From Elymus sibiricus (Eukaryota; Streptophyta; Magnoliopsida; Poales; Poaceae): 64,000 nt of DNA. A program made the translations under genes and the position numbers. The stretch covers positions 142,952,001 to 143,016,000 of the forward strand of contig CM077670.1 in NCBI GenBank assembly GCA_039707655.1, in the 5' to 3' direction. Within the stretch, counting starts at the first letter, position 1, and every line of letters begins with the position of its first letter. Shown here piece by piece: positions 35,274 through 44,385 of the stretch. The notes below the pieces were generated by a model. It worked only from the letters and a program-made list of their open reading frames with translations. It was not told the origin of the DNA and ran no database searches.

Positions 35274-35766
35274 TCACTTGTCATGGACGGGATCCTTCCA
35301 CTTGGAAGAGCATAGACCCAGGGTGCGATCCCTGATGTCGCAGATGGGCTGTCTCACCTTGGAAGACCCGTAGTGGGTGCCCTTCGTGTGGTCGTGGTCG
35401 GTGAGATCTGACTTGGCAGCTGAGGATCCCAAGCCACCGCCGTAGAACGTGTCCTTCAGAAATGACATAATGGGCTCGATGGTGTACAAGGATCGCAAAT
35501 CCTTGACCATGAGGTGGAGGAGATCAGCGGCGGGGCCTTCGAAGAGATCGACGGCGGTTGAACCAGAGGCATTGGGGATGTACCACTTAACCTATGACAT
35601 GGCCCGCGTGAAGCCTTCGCTATCGACAAGCTTGATGTCATAGCCGGTTGTCCTGAGATTCAGTAATACGTGAGCCCGCTAACGTGAAGCCTTCGCCATG
35701 GTGACATAGTCAATGTCCTCACCGGCTTTTGCGGCGAGGTGTTCCTCCGGGATTGACAGGTCGGCA
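35274..35766 (-). pseudogene. Unknown CACTA cargo ORF
   Basis: One minus frame runs from about 35766 to a stop at 35274 with TAG codons at 35681-35679 and 35594-35592. It reads DLSIPEEHLAAKAGEDIDYV, GYDIKLVDSEGFTRAMS, GPAADLLHLMVKDLRSLYT, FLKDTFYGGGLGSSA and a His/Asp-rich DHDHTKGTHYG. I recognise no family. The stretch around 35590-35700 repeats GAAGGCTTCACG twice. The upstream start is not clear; a Ser/Pro/Arg-rich frame lies at about 35930-35770. Confidence 0.35.
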
Positions 35767-35930
35767 CGAACGGTGGCCACCCCGACATCGTTTCAGTGGA
35801 GAGGCCATGATAGACCTCCTTTTGGCCGTACGCTCATCGGGCTCCCCGGGATATGTGGTCGGGCTTCGGCTGTGACTCTCTATAGTAGGGGATGGGGATC
35901 TGGGGGGGAGGGACATCGCAGGCCTCATCT

Positions 35931-36580
35931 AAAAACTCAGGGCGGCGAGGGTATGGGAATCGGTGGGTAACCTAAACTTATCTAAGCTAGGAGGCACGGG
36001 CAGACCGGCAGGGGTTGGTGGCGGCGGCGGCGAGCTAAGGTTCGAGCGGGGGGGGTTAGGGCGGGTGGTGTTTGAGGATATGCCGCGGCTACTGAAAATT
36101 TTAGTAATGGTTGGTGGAGATGGTGGTGGACGAGGGAGGGCGACGGTTCAAATGCCTCGGCTACTGGGATTTTACTATGAGGTCAGTGGTGGAGGAATGA
36201 GGGCGACGGTTGAAATACCGCGGCAACTAAAATTTGGGTAAAGGAAATGAAGCAGGGCGGGAGCAACCAGATCGCACATGGTCCAAACATAATAATTGTG
36301 TATGATAATAAGGAAAAGCCACGGAACCACCAATTTTTGCATCGCTCAAGGCGGGTAACTTTTTTTGAGATTTCTAGCTAGCTGGTTTGTCGCACACGGT
36401 TTGCCCTAATATTCAGACGCATACGTGGAATTCATCCTAAATATTGTGTACACATTACCCCTTCACCCTTTCTGGCGCTTGCGAAGTCATGGCGATTTTA
36501 TAGGGCACGAGCTTCGCACACGGTTAAGCTAGTGCACCCGTGTCCGTTGCGCGTACGTTCGCACGCAGTTTTTCATCCAA
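35931..36580. other. CACTA interior, GC-rich then mixed, no gene supported
   Basis: Gly-rich open frames near 35960-36240 follow from G-rich composition (GGTGGCGGCGGCGG). CACTA-type motifs (CGCACACGG) recur at 36390 and 36510. Confidence 0.45.
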
Positions 36581-36589
36581 GGCGTCTAC

Positions 36590-37800
36590 TATCTTATATA
36601 GCACCATTGGGCAACAAAAAAACGCGAGAGAGGATAAGAACACAACCACAACAGCATGTGGCCCAAATATATATGTATGAAAAGGGTGGTGTGTGATGTT
36701 CAAATTCCCAATGCACAACTTTGACGTGCGGGCCCACGGGTGGGCACGTCGTCGAAGATCGGGTGAGAGGGGCCAGAAGACAACAACCACCTGGAAGTGG
36801 CCAAATATATGCAGGAATAAAGGGTGTGATGTTTAAATACACAATGCACAACTTTGATGTGGCACCTCCCTCGCAAACCGGAAAGCCCCTTCGATATCTA
36901 TAATGACGGGTTAAGGACGCATGCACGTACTCATACTTTTGTCGGACATGCATGCATGTCACCATGACCTACCATAAGACGGACCAAGTGAATCCATCTT
37001 GGCCAAACAACCACTGTTGTTGTCGGTCAAAAAGGGATATAATAGACCGCTCGGGCCCATAGATTGGACCATCATCGTAAACCGCACAAGAGGGGCCACA
37101 AAACCAGCACCACCTGCATGGGGCCCAAATTGATGTACGTTGGAAGGGTGATGTGTTTTAAATACCCAATAATGTACAATTTTGATGTGGCGCCTACCTC
37201 ACAAAATGGACAACCCCCATGAAAGGTAGGTAGTAATTAAGGACAATGTCGATGTACATAGGGTGTCGATCCAACCCACCATTTCGAGTGCATGGGAGGG
37301 AATCCTGAGAACGCATGAGCTCAAACTTTGGTTGGACATGTCACCATGACCCGCGGTAACACGAACCAGGAGGAATCCATTCATGGCCAAACCCCCTCGT
37401 TGTCGGCCAAAGGGATGATATATATAGACCAGGTCCACAGATAGGCGTGTCGTTGAAAACCGCACATGGGAGACGGGGTCGATCAAAAGACCCTATACCC
37501 TGCATGCGACCCAACTATATGTATATATGGGTGGTGTGTGATGTGATCAAATCCCCAGTGCACAACTTCGATGGGGTACCAGCTGCATTACAAACCGAAC
37601 ACCGTACCCCGAGGAAGCCATGTTACGTATGATGTCGGTTCCCCAACTTCGAGCCGGCGGGAGGGAATCGAACAAATGTTCCCCAACTAAATTTGTTCTG
37701 ACATGTCGTGACCTATACCAAGAGGAACCCGTCATGGTCAACCCTTATCATACGTTGTGGGTCAAAGGATAGAACATGCGGGCCCACAGATCTCGAACGT
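36590..37800. repeat. Diverged tandem repeat, about 375-bp period
   Basis: Landmarks recur in order: CATGTCACCATGACC at about 36957 and 37336 (a decayed copy near 37700), GGGTGRTGTGTGATG-like at 36685, 37147 and 37526, and GCACAACTTTGATG at 36719, 36846, 37170 and 37560. Copies differ by indels and substitutions. Confidence 0.7.
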
Positions 37801-37814
37801 TGTGGGTCAAAGGA

Positions 37815-38069
37815 TAGAACGTGGCAGGCCCACAGATCAATCTTGATCATTCTCTGATTTTTTAAAACAACAAATAACAAAAAACATCATTCTCCAAAAT
37901 AGAACGTGGCGGGCCCACAGATCAATCTCGATCATTCTTCAATTTTTAAAAACAACAAATAACAAAAAACATCATTCTCCAAATTAGAACATGGTGGACC
38001 CACAGATCAATCTCGTGATCATTCTCCAATTTTTCAAAACAACAAATAACAAAAAACATCATTCTTGGA
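37815..38069. repeat. Tandem repeat, 85-bp unit, 3 copies
   Basis: Units start TAGAACGTGGCGGGCCCACA at 37815, 37900 and 37985 and end in AACAAATAACAAAAAACATC. It is an offshoot of the larger array to the left. Confidence 0.95.
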
Positions 38070-38562
38070 TTTTTCAAAACAAGGATCTCAAGGTTTATTT
38101 AATCGACATGACAGGTCACTACAGACACATTTAGATGCTAAATGTCTGTAATGACCATATCATGGCGCTTAAATGAAGCTTGAGATATAGCAACTTCCCA
38201 CCCGGTAACCCATCCTTAGATTGCTCCAGCCCCAAGCTCACTTAACTTGTGCGTTCTATTCGACTAGGCTAGCAGATGGGAAGCTGCCCCTTGCTGATAA
38301 GAGTTGCCACCTCGCGTTTAAGGCATTTACCGATGGTCACCGTGTGGGACCTACTCCTTACTATCACACACATTTGTGCTTTTAGAAACTGTGTGCAATC
38401 TTTACATATCGGACCACTTCCATTCAAACTTACATTACTTTTGTACTACTTAAAACTAGCCGGAAGAAGCAAAAGCTTTGCATTTTCATTAATTAAGAAC
38501 AAGATAGTTGCCCAGTTAATTGCGGAAAACCAGGCAAAAACTGATACAAACAGGGCCTAAAC

Positions 38563-39239
38563 CTACGGGAACTCTTGGCTGAGCATGAACTGGTATAGGC
38601 CTTCGTCCACGCGTCTGATACGCTCCCGGAACTGTTGTACCGCAATATTGATCTCCGCCCAGGATATTTCATCGGCGACGGTTGATTCCAAGCCGTGATG
38701 AGTATTTTGCTCTGTTTCATTGTTGGCGGCACCTGGGGGCCGAGGAAGTTGAAGAGCCAATCGACCAGCCCGTTGGCATCTTGGCGGCGGATTTTGGCAC
38801 TGCGAACTTCGTCCGGTGCAATTATGGCACTGACGGCGTCTGCCCATTCCTGGCGGGGAATCGGGATGCTTACCGGTCCTGGAAACGGCCTCTCGAGTGG
38901 TTGAGTCAACAGGATGCTGACACGGCTCTGCTCAGATAGTGCGGCGCACCGCACCTGATGCGCGGCGGCATTCTCCCGCTCTTGCACGGCAGCGCTTTGC
39001 CACTCCTGCTCCGCTCTGCTCCATGGGCGGCGACGAACACATGTGTAGACATTGGCCCGCTCAAGCACTGGGGCGCGATGATACCGCTCATGCTCGGCGG
39101 CGCGCTGCCGCTCTTGCTCGGCGGCGCGCTGCCTCTCTTGCTCGGTGGCGCACGACCGTTCTGGCTCTCCGTCCTGCTCCGGCTCGTTCTCCTCGTCGAG
39201 GAGGTTGATGACAGCGGCGACGCTTCACCGGATTGGCAT
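38563..39239 (-). pseudogene. Unknown CACTA cargo ORF with Glu/Arg/Gln repeats
   Basis: An ATG at 39239 is followed after four codons by TGA. The same frame then reads SVAAVINLLDEENEPEQDGE, two tandem AEQERQRA repeats, QEWADAVSAIIAPDEVRSAK and LVDWLFNFLGPQVPP. A frameshift near 38730 moves to a frame reading ESTVADEISWAEINIAV and VDEGLYQFMLSQEFP before a stop at 38563. A TATA-like TATATATCC lies at about 39412-39400 on the minus strand. The charged repeats suggest a coiled coil. No family is recognised. Confidence 0.4.
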
Positions 39240-39507
39240 GCTTGGAATGGTATACTGCGGTATGGCCGGTGTGTCGCCGCCTAGCCTCCTATGCCCACTG
39301 ACACTGGTAGCGGGAAACCAATGGGGGGAGTGGCGGGAAACCGATTAGGGGGAGTGGTGGGAAACCGATTGGGGGAGTGGCGGGAAACGGTAGTGTGTTT
39401 GGATATATAACACCATTAATATGGACAACTTGGGAAAGAAGGACGCACAAGCGAGCACGACGCGTGCGCACAGTGCTTACCCACGGGTTGAACAGAACTG
39501 CTTTAAA

Positions 39508-40850
39508 TTATTCAGGGTTCGTTTGGCATTTTTTTATACATTATAATAGAGTTTTCTAGGCATTTAATGTGCAAAATTCAAATTTGAACTACAAATACAT
39601 GCTCCAGTGCACCAAAATGGGTTGAAAATCATATATGTGTCCTTGGGTGCATGTTTAGGTCCCATGCAAGGAATGGGGATGAATTACAAACATCTCGGCG
39701 TCCTGGCTCGGCCTCAAACATTGAGAATATTGGTTTTTAAATCCCCATAAATCCAAAACTCACCTGAAATTCATGAAACTTTACATGGTGTCAAGACATG
39801 GCACATATATGCCATGGTAAAAAACTGACCAATTTGGGGCAAGTTTTGGTACAAGCCTCTTACAAACCAGAGCTTCTTGCAAGAAGCCTCCAATAGGGAA
39901 CGTGTCACCCTTGTGGACGAAACCACAATCGCTGCCTCTTCTCGCCTTGTATTTTTTTTCTACAGGCAACATAGACCAATAGGAGATTTGTGCTGAAATA
40001 TGGAATTATACAGGGTACGTTTGGCCTTTTTTATACATTAATTGAGTTTTCTAGGCATTTAAAGTCCATAATTCAAATTTGAACTACAAGCACATGATCC
40101 AGTGCACCAAAATGGCTTCAAAAACCATACATGTGTCCTTGGGTGCATGTTTGGGTCCCATGCAAGAAATGGGGATGAATTACAAACATCTCGGTGTACT
40201 GGCTCGGCCTCAAACATTGAGAATATCGGTTTTTAAATCCCTGTAAATCCAAAACTCACCCGAAATTCATGAAACTTGGCATCGTGTCATGACATGGCAC
40301 ATATATGCCATGGTAAAAAAATTGTCCAATTTGGGGCAAGTTTTGGTACACGCCTCTCACAAACCGGAGCTTCTAGCAAGAAGCCTCGTGGTTCCGATAG
40401 GGAACGTGCCACCCCTGTGGGCAAAACGACAATCGTCGCTGCCTCTTCTCGCCTTGTTTTTTTTTCTACAGGCAACGTAGACCAACAGGAGATTCGCGCT
40501 GAAATATGGAATTATTCAGGGTTCGTTTGGCCTTTTTATACATTAATTGAGTTTTCTAGGCATTTAATCTCCATAATTCAAATTTGAATTATAATCACAT
40601 GCTCTAGTGCACCAAAATGGCTTCAAATACCATACATGTGTCCTTGGGTGCATGTTTAGGTCCCATGCAAGAAATGGGAATGAATTACAAACATCTCGGC
40701 GTCTTGGCTCGGCTTCAAACATTGAGAATCTCATTTTTTAAATCCCCGTAAATCCAAAAATCACCCGAAATTCATGAAACTTGGCATACTGTCATTATAT
40801 GGCACATATATGCCGTGGTAAAAAATTTGTCCAATTTGAGACAAGGCACA
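39508..40850. repeat. Tandem repeat, about 500-bp unit, nearly 3 copies
   Basis: Copies begin near 39508, 40004 and 40511 with TTATTCAGGGTTCGTTTGG and share TGTCCTTGGGTGCATGTTTA and TGAAATTCATGAAACTT. The third copy is truncated. Identity by eye is above 85%. Confidence 0.93.
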
Positions 40851-41637
40851 CACATTAATAGCCAATGTAGGCATTTTGGAACAAATAGATGACACGTTAA
40901 TATCGCAAACAGTTGTATTGTTTGAACCATGGGCGTTCCACTAACCATTTACGTGCGGCCATGCATCCCACTTTTTATTGGAGAGTACTACCTCGGTCCT
41001 GGTTTATTGGTCCTCTTTGTATTTTGTGCAAAAATTTGACCATACTAGGTGGCGTGCGTGCAGCTGTTTGATTAGACGGGTCGAGTGCGAGAAGTCCGCC
41101 GCGTGGCTCGACGGGACGCGTGCGAGCAGTCCGCCGCGCAGGTTCGACGAGACCCATGCGAGCTGTTTTCTGCACAGGCTCACCGGGAAGTGAGCTCTTT
41201 GACCTCCACCCGCCGCCTCGCTCCCAACTTCTCCATTAATGGCGACCGAGCAGGCTCACCGGGAAGCGAGCTCTTTGACCTCCACCCGCCGCCTCGCTCC
41301 CAACTTCTCCATTAATGGCGGCTGAGCCACTGTTTAACATGCGGTTAATGCACCTGGACGAAATGTGTTAGCTTGTGATCCCATGGCCCCGCTCAACGCT
41401 AGCTAGCATTGTTTTGTTCGTGCCTCGCTGAGAACGTGACTTTTAGCCTGTTTTCGACTTGTATACATGTACCTATGAGGTTACGAACGAAATAATACGA
41501 TGACAAATTGACAATGGCAATGGATAATAATTGTCTTACATATCCCGGATAATTTAAAATGTCACATGCGGCAATGCCCGAAAGACACAGGGGAAAAAGA
41601 GAAGAAGAAAAAAAAGGAAGAAGGAAGTCGCTGTTGT
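40851..41637. other. CACTA interior with short duplications
   Basis: A 76-bp perfect-like duplication (CAGGCTCACCGGGAAG...) is at 41175-41250 and 41251-41326. A shorter repeat of GACGGG...GTGCGAG..GTCCGCCGCG is at 41075-41165. No gene is seen. Confidence 0.6.
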
Positions 41638-42237
41638 CTACTTCTCGATGGATCGCTGGGTGAGGAGTTCTTCCAGCTCCTTCACATCCTCATGACTTTG
41701 CTTGACAGCAGCCACGGATTCCTCCACCTGCAACTCACGCTCTATGCGGAGCTTCTTCAAGTCATCCCCAAGTTCATGGACGACGGCTGTCAGCGTCATC
41801 CGCGAGGCAACGCTCATCTCATACAGCTCCCTCCAGCCGGCGGACTCCTCCTTCTGCTTGTCGAGCTCCTCGTGGAGCTTCCCATTGTCACCCATGAGTT
41901 TCACGATGAGGCCAGTCGCCTTATCAACCGAGGCATCGCTAATCCCGAGCAGCTTCTCCAAGCCGGCGAGCAGCTCCTGCTGGTTAATTAGGCCAGCGAG
42001 AATGTCGTTGTCGCTGGCTAAGGACTTCAGCCCTGCTAGCTCGTCGAGTTCGCCGACGTAGTGAGTGTGCTTGTGAGAGCCCTCGCCTGCCCGTGAGAGC
42101 TCGTTCGAGGGCCCCACAGCGCGGCAGGACATCTCTGTTATGGCTGCCACGTTGTGGTGGGACCTCTCTAGTGCTTCCGCGGCCTTGGTCTTTGCTCCCT
42201 GGTTATATGTCGACCTAGAACTCCTCCTACCATCCAT
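41638..42237 (-). CDS. CACTA cargo: coiled-coil protein of unknown function
   Basis: Intact 199-residue frame from the ATG at 42237. The N-terminus is basic and Ser-rich (MDGRRSSRSTYNQGAK). The middle and C-terminus are leucine/glutamate heptads (KLHEELDKQKEESAGWREL, LGDDLKKLRIERELQ, DVKELEELLTQRSIEK). A TATA box (CTATAAAAAGTAG) lies at about 42336-42324 on the minus strand, roughly 90 bases upstream. It is head-to-head with the exonuclease-like ORF. It has no transposase, gag or enzyme motif. It could be a structural partner, or the coiled-coil part of a TNPA-like protein; that is a guess. Confidence 0.5.
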   Translation of the reverse strand: MDGRRSSRSTYNQGAKTKAAEALERSHHNVAAITEMSCRAVGPSNELSRAGEGSHKHTHYVGELDELAGLKSLASDNDILAGLINQQELLAGLEKLLGISDASVDKATGLIVKLMGDNGKLHEELDKQKEESAGWRELYEMSVASRMTLTAVVHELGDDLKKLRIERELQVEESVAAVKQSHEDVKELEELLTQRSIEK

Positions 42238-42876
42238 GGCAGACGCAAGGAACGACTTAAGAGGAAAGACCTGTTTTTTTGGTGATGAGGAGAGGAATGT
42301 GCAGTAATTTTCGAGTGGGTACTACTTTTTATAGCCTAGTGCTAAGTGGGAACACGTTTAGGTTTGATCGGTGTGAACAGATTTGCAATTACTCATTGCG
42401 TGGTAATTTGATCGGTGTGAACACGTTTAGGTTTGATCGGTGTGTTAGCGTGTCCGATGGATGGGCCGCCTCGCCTCCCATGCGTGCCAGATGGTTGACC
42501 AGAACTACTATACGCAGGTGGTTGCTCGCCGCTTAGGCGGCCGCGGCGCGCTATGCTCGCGTCCCTTCGTGCGCTCTGCTCGACGTTGAGGCGGCTGCGG
42601 CGCGCTCTGCTCGCATCCCTCCGCACACGCTCTTTCAGTGGTTGGGGCCGGCGCATGATCACGTTTTGGGCGCCATATGCATGTGGTTGCGTCCGCGTGC
42701 GTCGCCACGATGCAGTTAATACGTGCGGCACGATGCAGTTACGTGCTGCAACAACTGCCATCCGCGTGCGTCGATACTCCAGGCCGCTCGGCCTCCCCAT
42801 TTATTCCCACGGCCATTATAACCTTAGTCTCTTCAACCTTTCGATCGCGCCCCACAACACAACAAGCACACCCACG
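42238..42876. promoter_or_regulatory. Shared intergenic region between two divergent CACTA cargo ORFs
   Basis: Holds a TATA box for the minus-strand coiled-coil ORF (about 42330) and a TATA-like CATTATAACC near 42812 for the plus-strand exonuclease-like ORF. A repeated AACACGTTTAGGTTTGATCG (42351 and 42420) and a GC-rich duplicated stretch (42535-42630) lie between. Confidence 0.4.
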
Positions 42877-43596
42877 ATGACACATAGAGAGAGGATATGC
42901 AGCGGCGCTCCAATGGAGTTCGGCAAGCATCGTGTGGACACCCACATGAGGGGGAAGGAACTCACGGTGGTGTACACCATCAACCCGGACGTGGTGGAGG
43001 ACTCCATCAACACCATGGAGCAGTTGCTTGCTAAGGACGACAAGTACAAAGTGGTCGGCTTCGACCTCCAGTACACCGTCGGTCGTCCCGGGGTTGATCA
43101 GGTGCTTGTCATCGCCCAGTTGTGCGTGGGCCATCACGTCCTTGTCTACCACTACTGCCTGGCCACAAGTGCTTGCGAGCATTTTGCCAGGTTTATCAAG
43201 AGCTCTGACTACAAGTTCGCTACGGTGGACACCGTCAACATTGTAAAAGCGCTCCAGATTTCGGGCTTGGCATGCTCGAAGCTTGTCGACATCCGTGGCC
43301 ACTACAGGGTCTAGGGCAGCACGAAGAAGGACTCCTTGGTTGAACTCGCCGCGGCCATCATTGACCCCTACTACAAAAACAGGAAGGAAGGTTCCAAGAG
43401 AAATCCTGGATCCTAGCATGGTGCCTGGGTGTGGAGACTGGATGAACCTCACCTCAAGTTTGTATCCAAGAACGTGTACACATGCTACGAGATGCACAGG
43501 CAGATCGTTGACGTGAGGGAGTGCCTCCTTCCTATAGATGATGAGGGATCGAGCCACCAGCAGAGCAGCAGCGGCAAGCGTCACAAGAAGAAGTAG
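42877..43596 (+). pseudogene. DEDD 3'-5' exonuclease-like protein (WRN/WEX type), active site lost
   Basis: One frame from the ATG at 42877 to TAG at 43594, broken by TAG at 43312 and 43414. It reads FDLQYT, VLVIAQLCVGHHVLVYHY, FATVDTVNIVKALQISGL, LVDIRGHYRV and DSLVELAAAIIDPYY, the layout of the plant Werner-type exonuclease domain. The first motif is D-L-Q where the family has D-x-E. The ND pair of motif II is NI here. The Y-x3-D of motif III reads FVSKN. All three metal-binding sites are thus altered. The tail is Ser/Lys-rich (KRHKKK), like a nuclear signal. It is divergent from the coiled-coil ORF. Confidence 0.7.
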
Positions 43597-44385
43597 ATGA
43601 TGATTAGATATGATCGTTTATCCTAGTTTATTATGCATGTAATTGTTTACTTTGGTGTGTGCATATGTTATGTGTGTAGTCAGTTATATAATTGGATGTT
43701 TAATTTGGTTATGCAATCATGTCCTTATAAGTATATATGTTGTTGTTCTGTAGACAGAGAGCGTGGATGTTGTGCAGACTGAGCAAATCACATCGCACAC
43801 GGATTAAACTACGGAACCCGTCGGTGATGATTTCATCAATCGCTGACAATTGTTTACCAGCAAGCATTTGCCCACAACACACACGGGTTATTAGCAGGAA
43901 TCGTCTATGTTGTTATCGGTCTTCCCACGCATTTCTGATTACTGACCTGTTTGCCGCGTATCACACACATCTTGTTAAGTTCAATCGTTTCTGTTGTGTT
44001 GGGTATCGCAAACAGTTCATCCGAGAGAACCGCATGCCGTATATCGCACACACCTTGATCTGCCTGACCGTTTCTGTTGTGTTGGGTAATCACAAACAGT
44101 TCATCCGAGTGAACTGTATGCCGTGTATCGCACACACCACAAACTAGCTGGCCGTGTTTGTTGTTCTGGCTTATCGCAAACAGTTCGTATATATGGATCA
44201 ACTATATGCCATGTATCGCACACGCGTCTCTAATCTGAATCGTTTTTGATGTCTCTGGCATCGCAAACAGTTTGTGTTATTAGCAACGGTTTTTTTACGA
44301 CACCGTTTGCGATTCATGCATCGCACACAATTTGGTCGTGGGGTCTCTGATTCATGTGTCGCGTTAGCGGTCGCCTGCAGTAGTG
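43597..44385. repeat. CACTA right end with subterminal repeats
   Basis: From about 43780 on, motifs TATCGCACACACC, CGCAAACAGTTC and CCGTTTGCGAT recur roughly every 50-60 bases, ending in CTGCAGTAGTG. They mirror the left end. Confidence 0.75.

Larger units (their letters stand above)
32731..44385. mobile_element. Large non-autonomous CACTA (En/Spm) transposon carrying cargo genes
   Basis: The left end CACTGGTACAG and the right end CTGCAGTAGTG form imperfect inverted repeats (CACTGGTACAGCGAGC against CACTACTGCAGGCGACC). The flanking trinucleotides TAT and CAT agree at two of three bases, and the internal sequence of element A continues across. Both ends carry many short subterminal motifs (TCGCACAC, GCAAACAGTT). 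No TNP2-type transposase is recognisable. Inside are a B3-like gene, two unknown decayed ORFs, a coiled-coil ORF, an exonuclease-like ORF and several tandem arrays. Confidence 0.82.

Noticed and set aside
35963..36241. Gly-rich plus ORF in the CACTA
   Set aside because: G-rich low-complexity sequence with no motif.
42393..42800. Arg-rich minus ORF (135 codons) upstream of the exonuclease-like gene
   Set aside because: It arises from a GC-rich duplicated stretch (42535-42630) in the shared intergenic region, with no motif.
43905..44201. 98-codon minus ORF at the CACTA right end
   Set aside because: It is a translation of the subterminal repeats (recurring CD(T/I)RH and SDELF words), not a gene.
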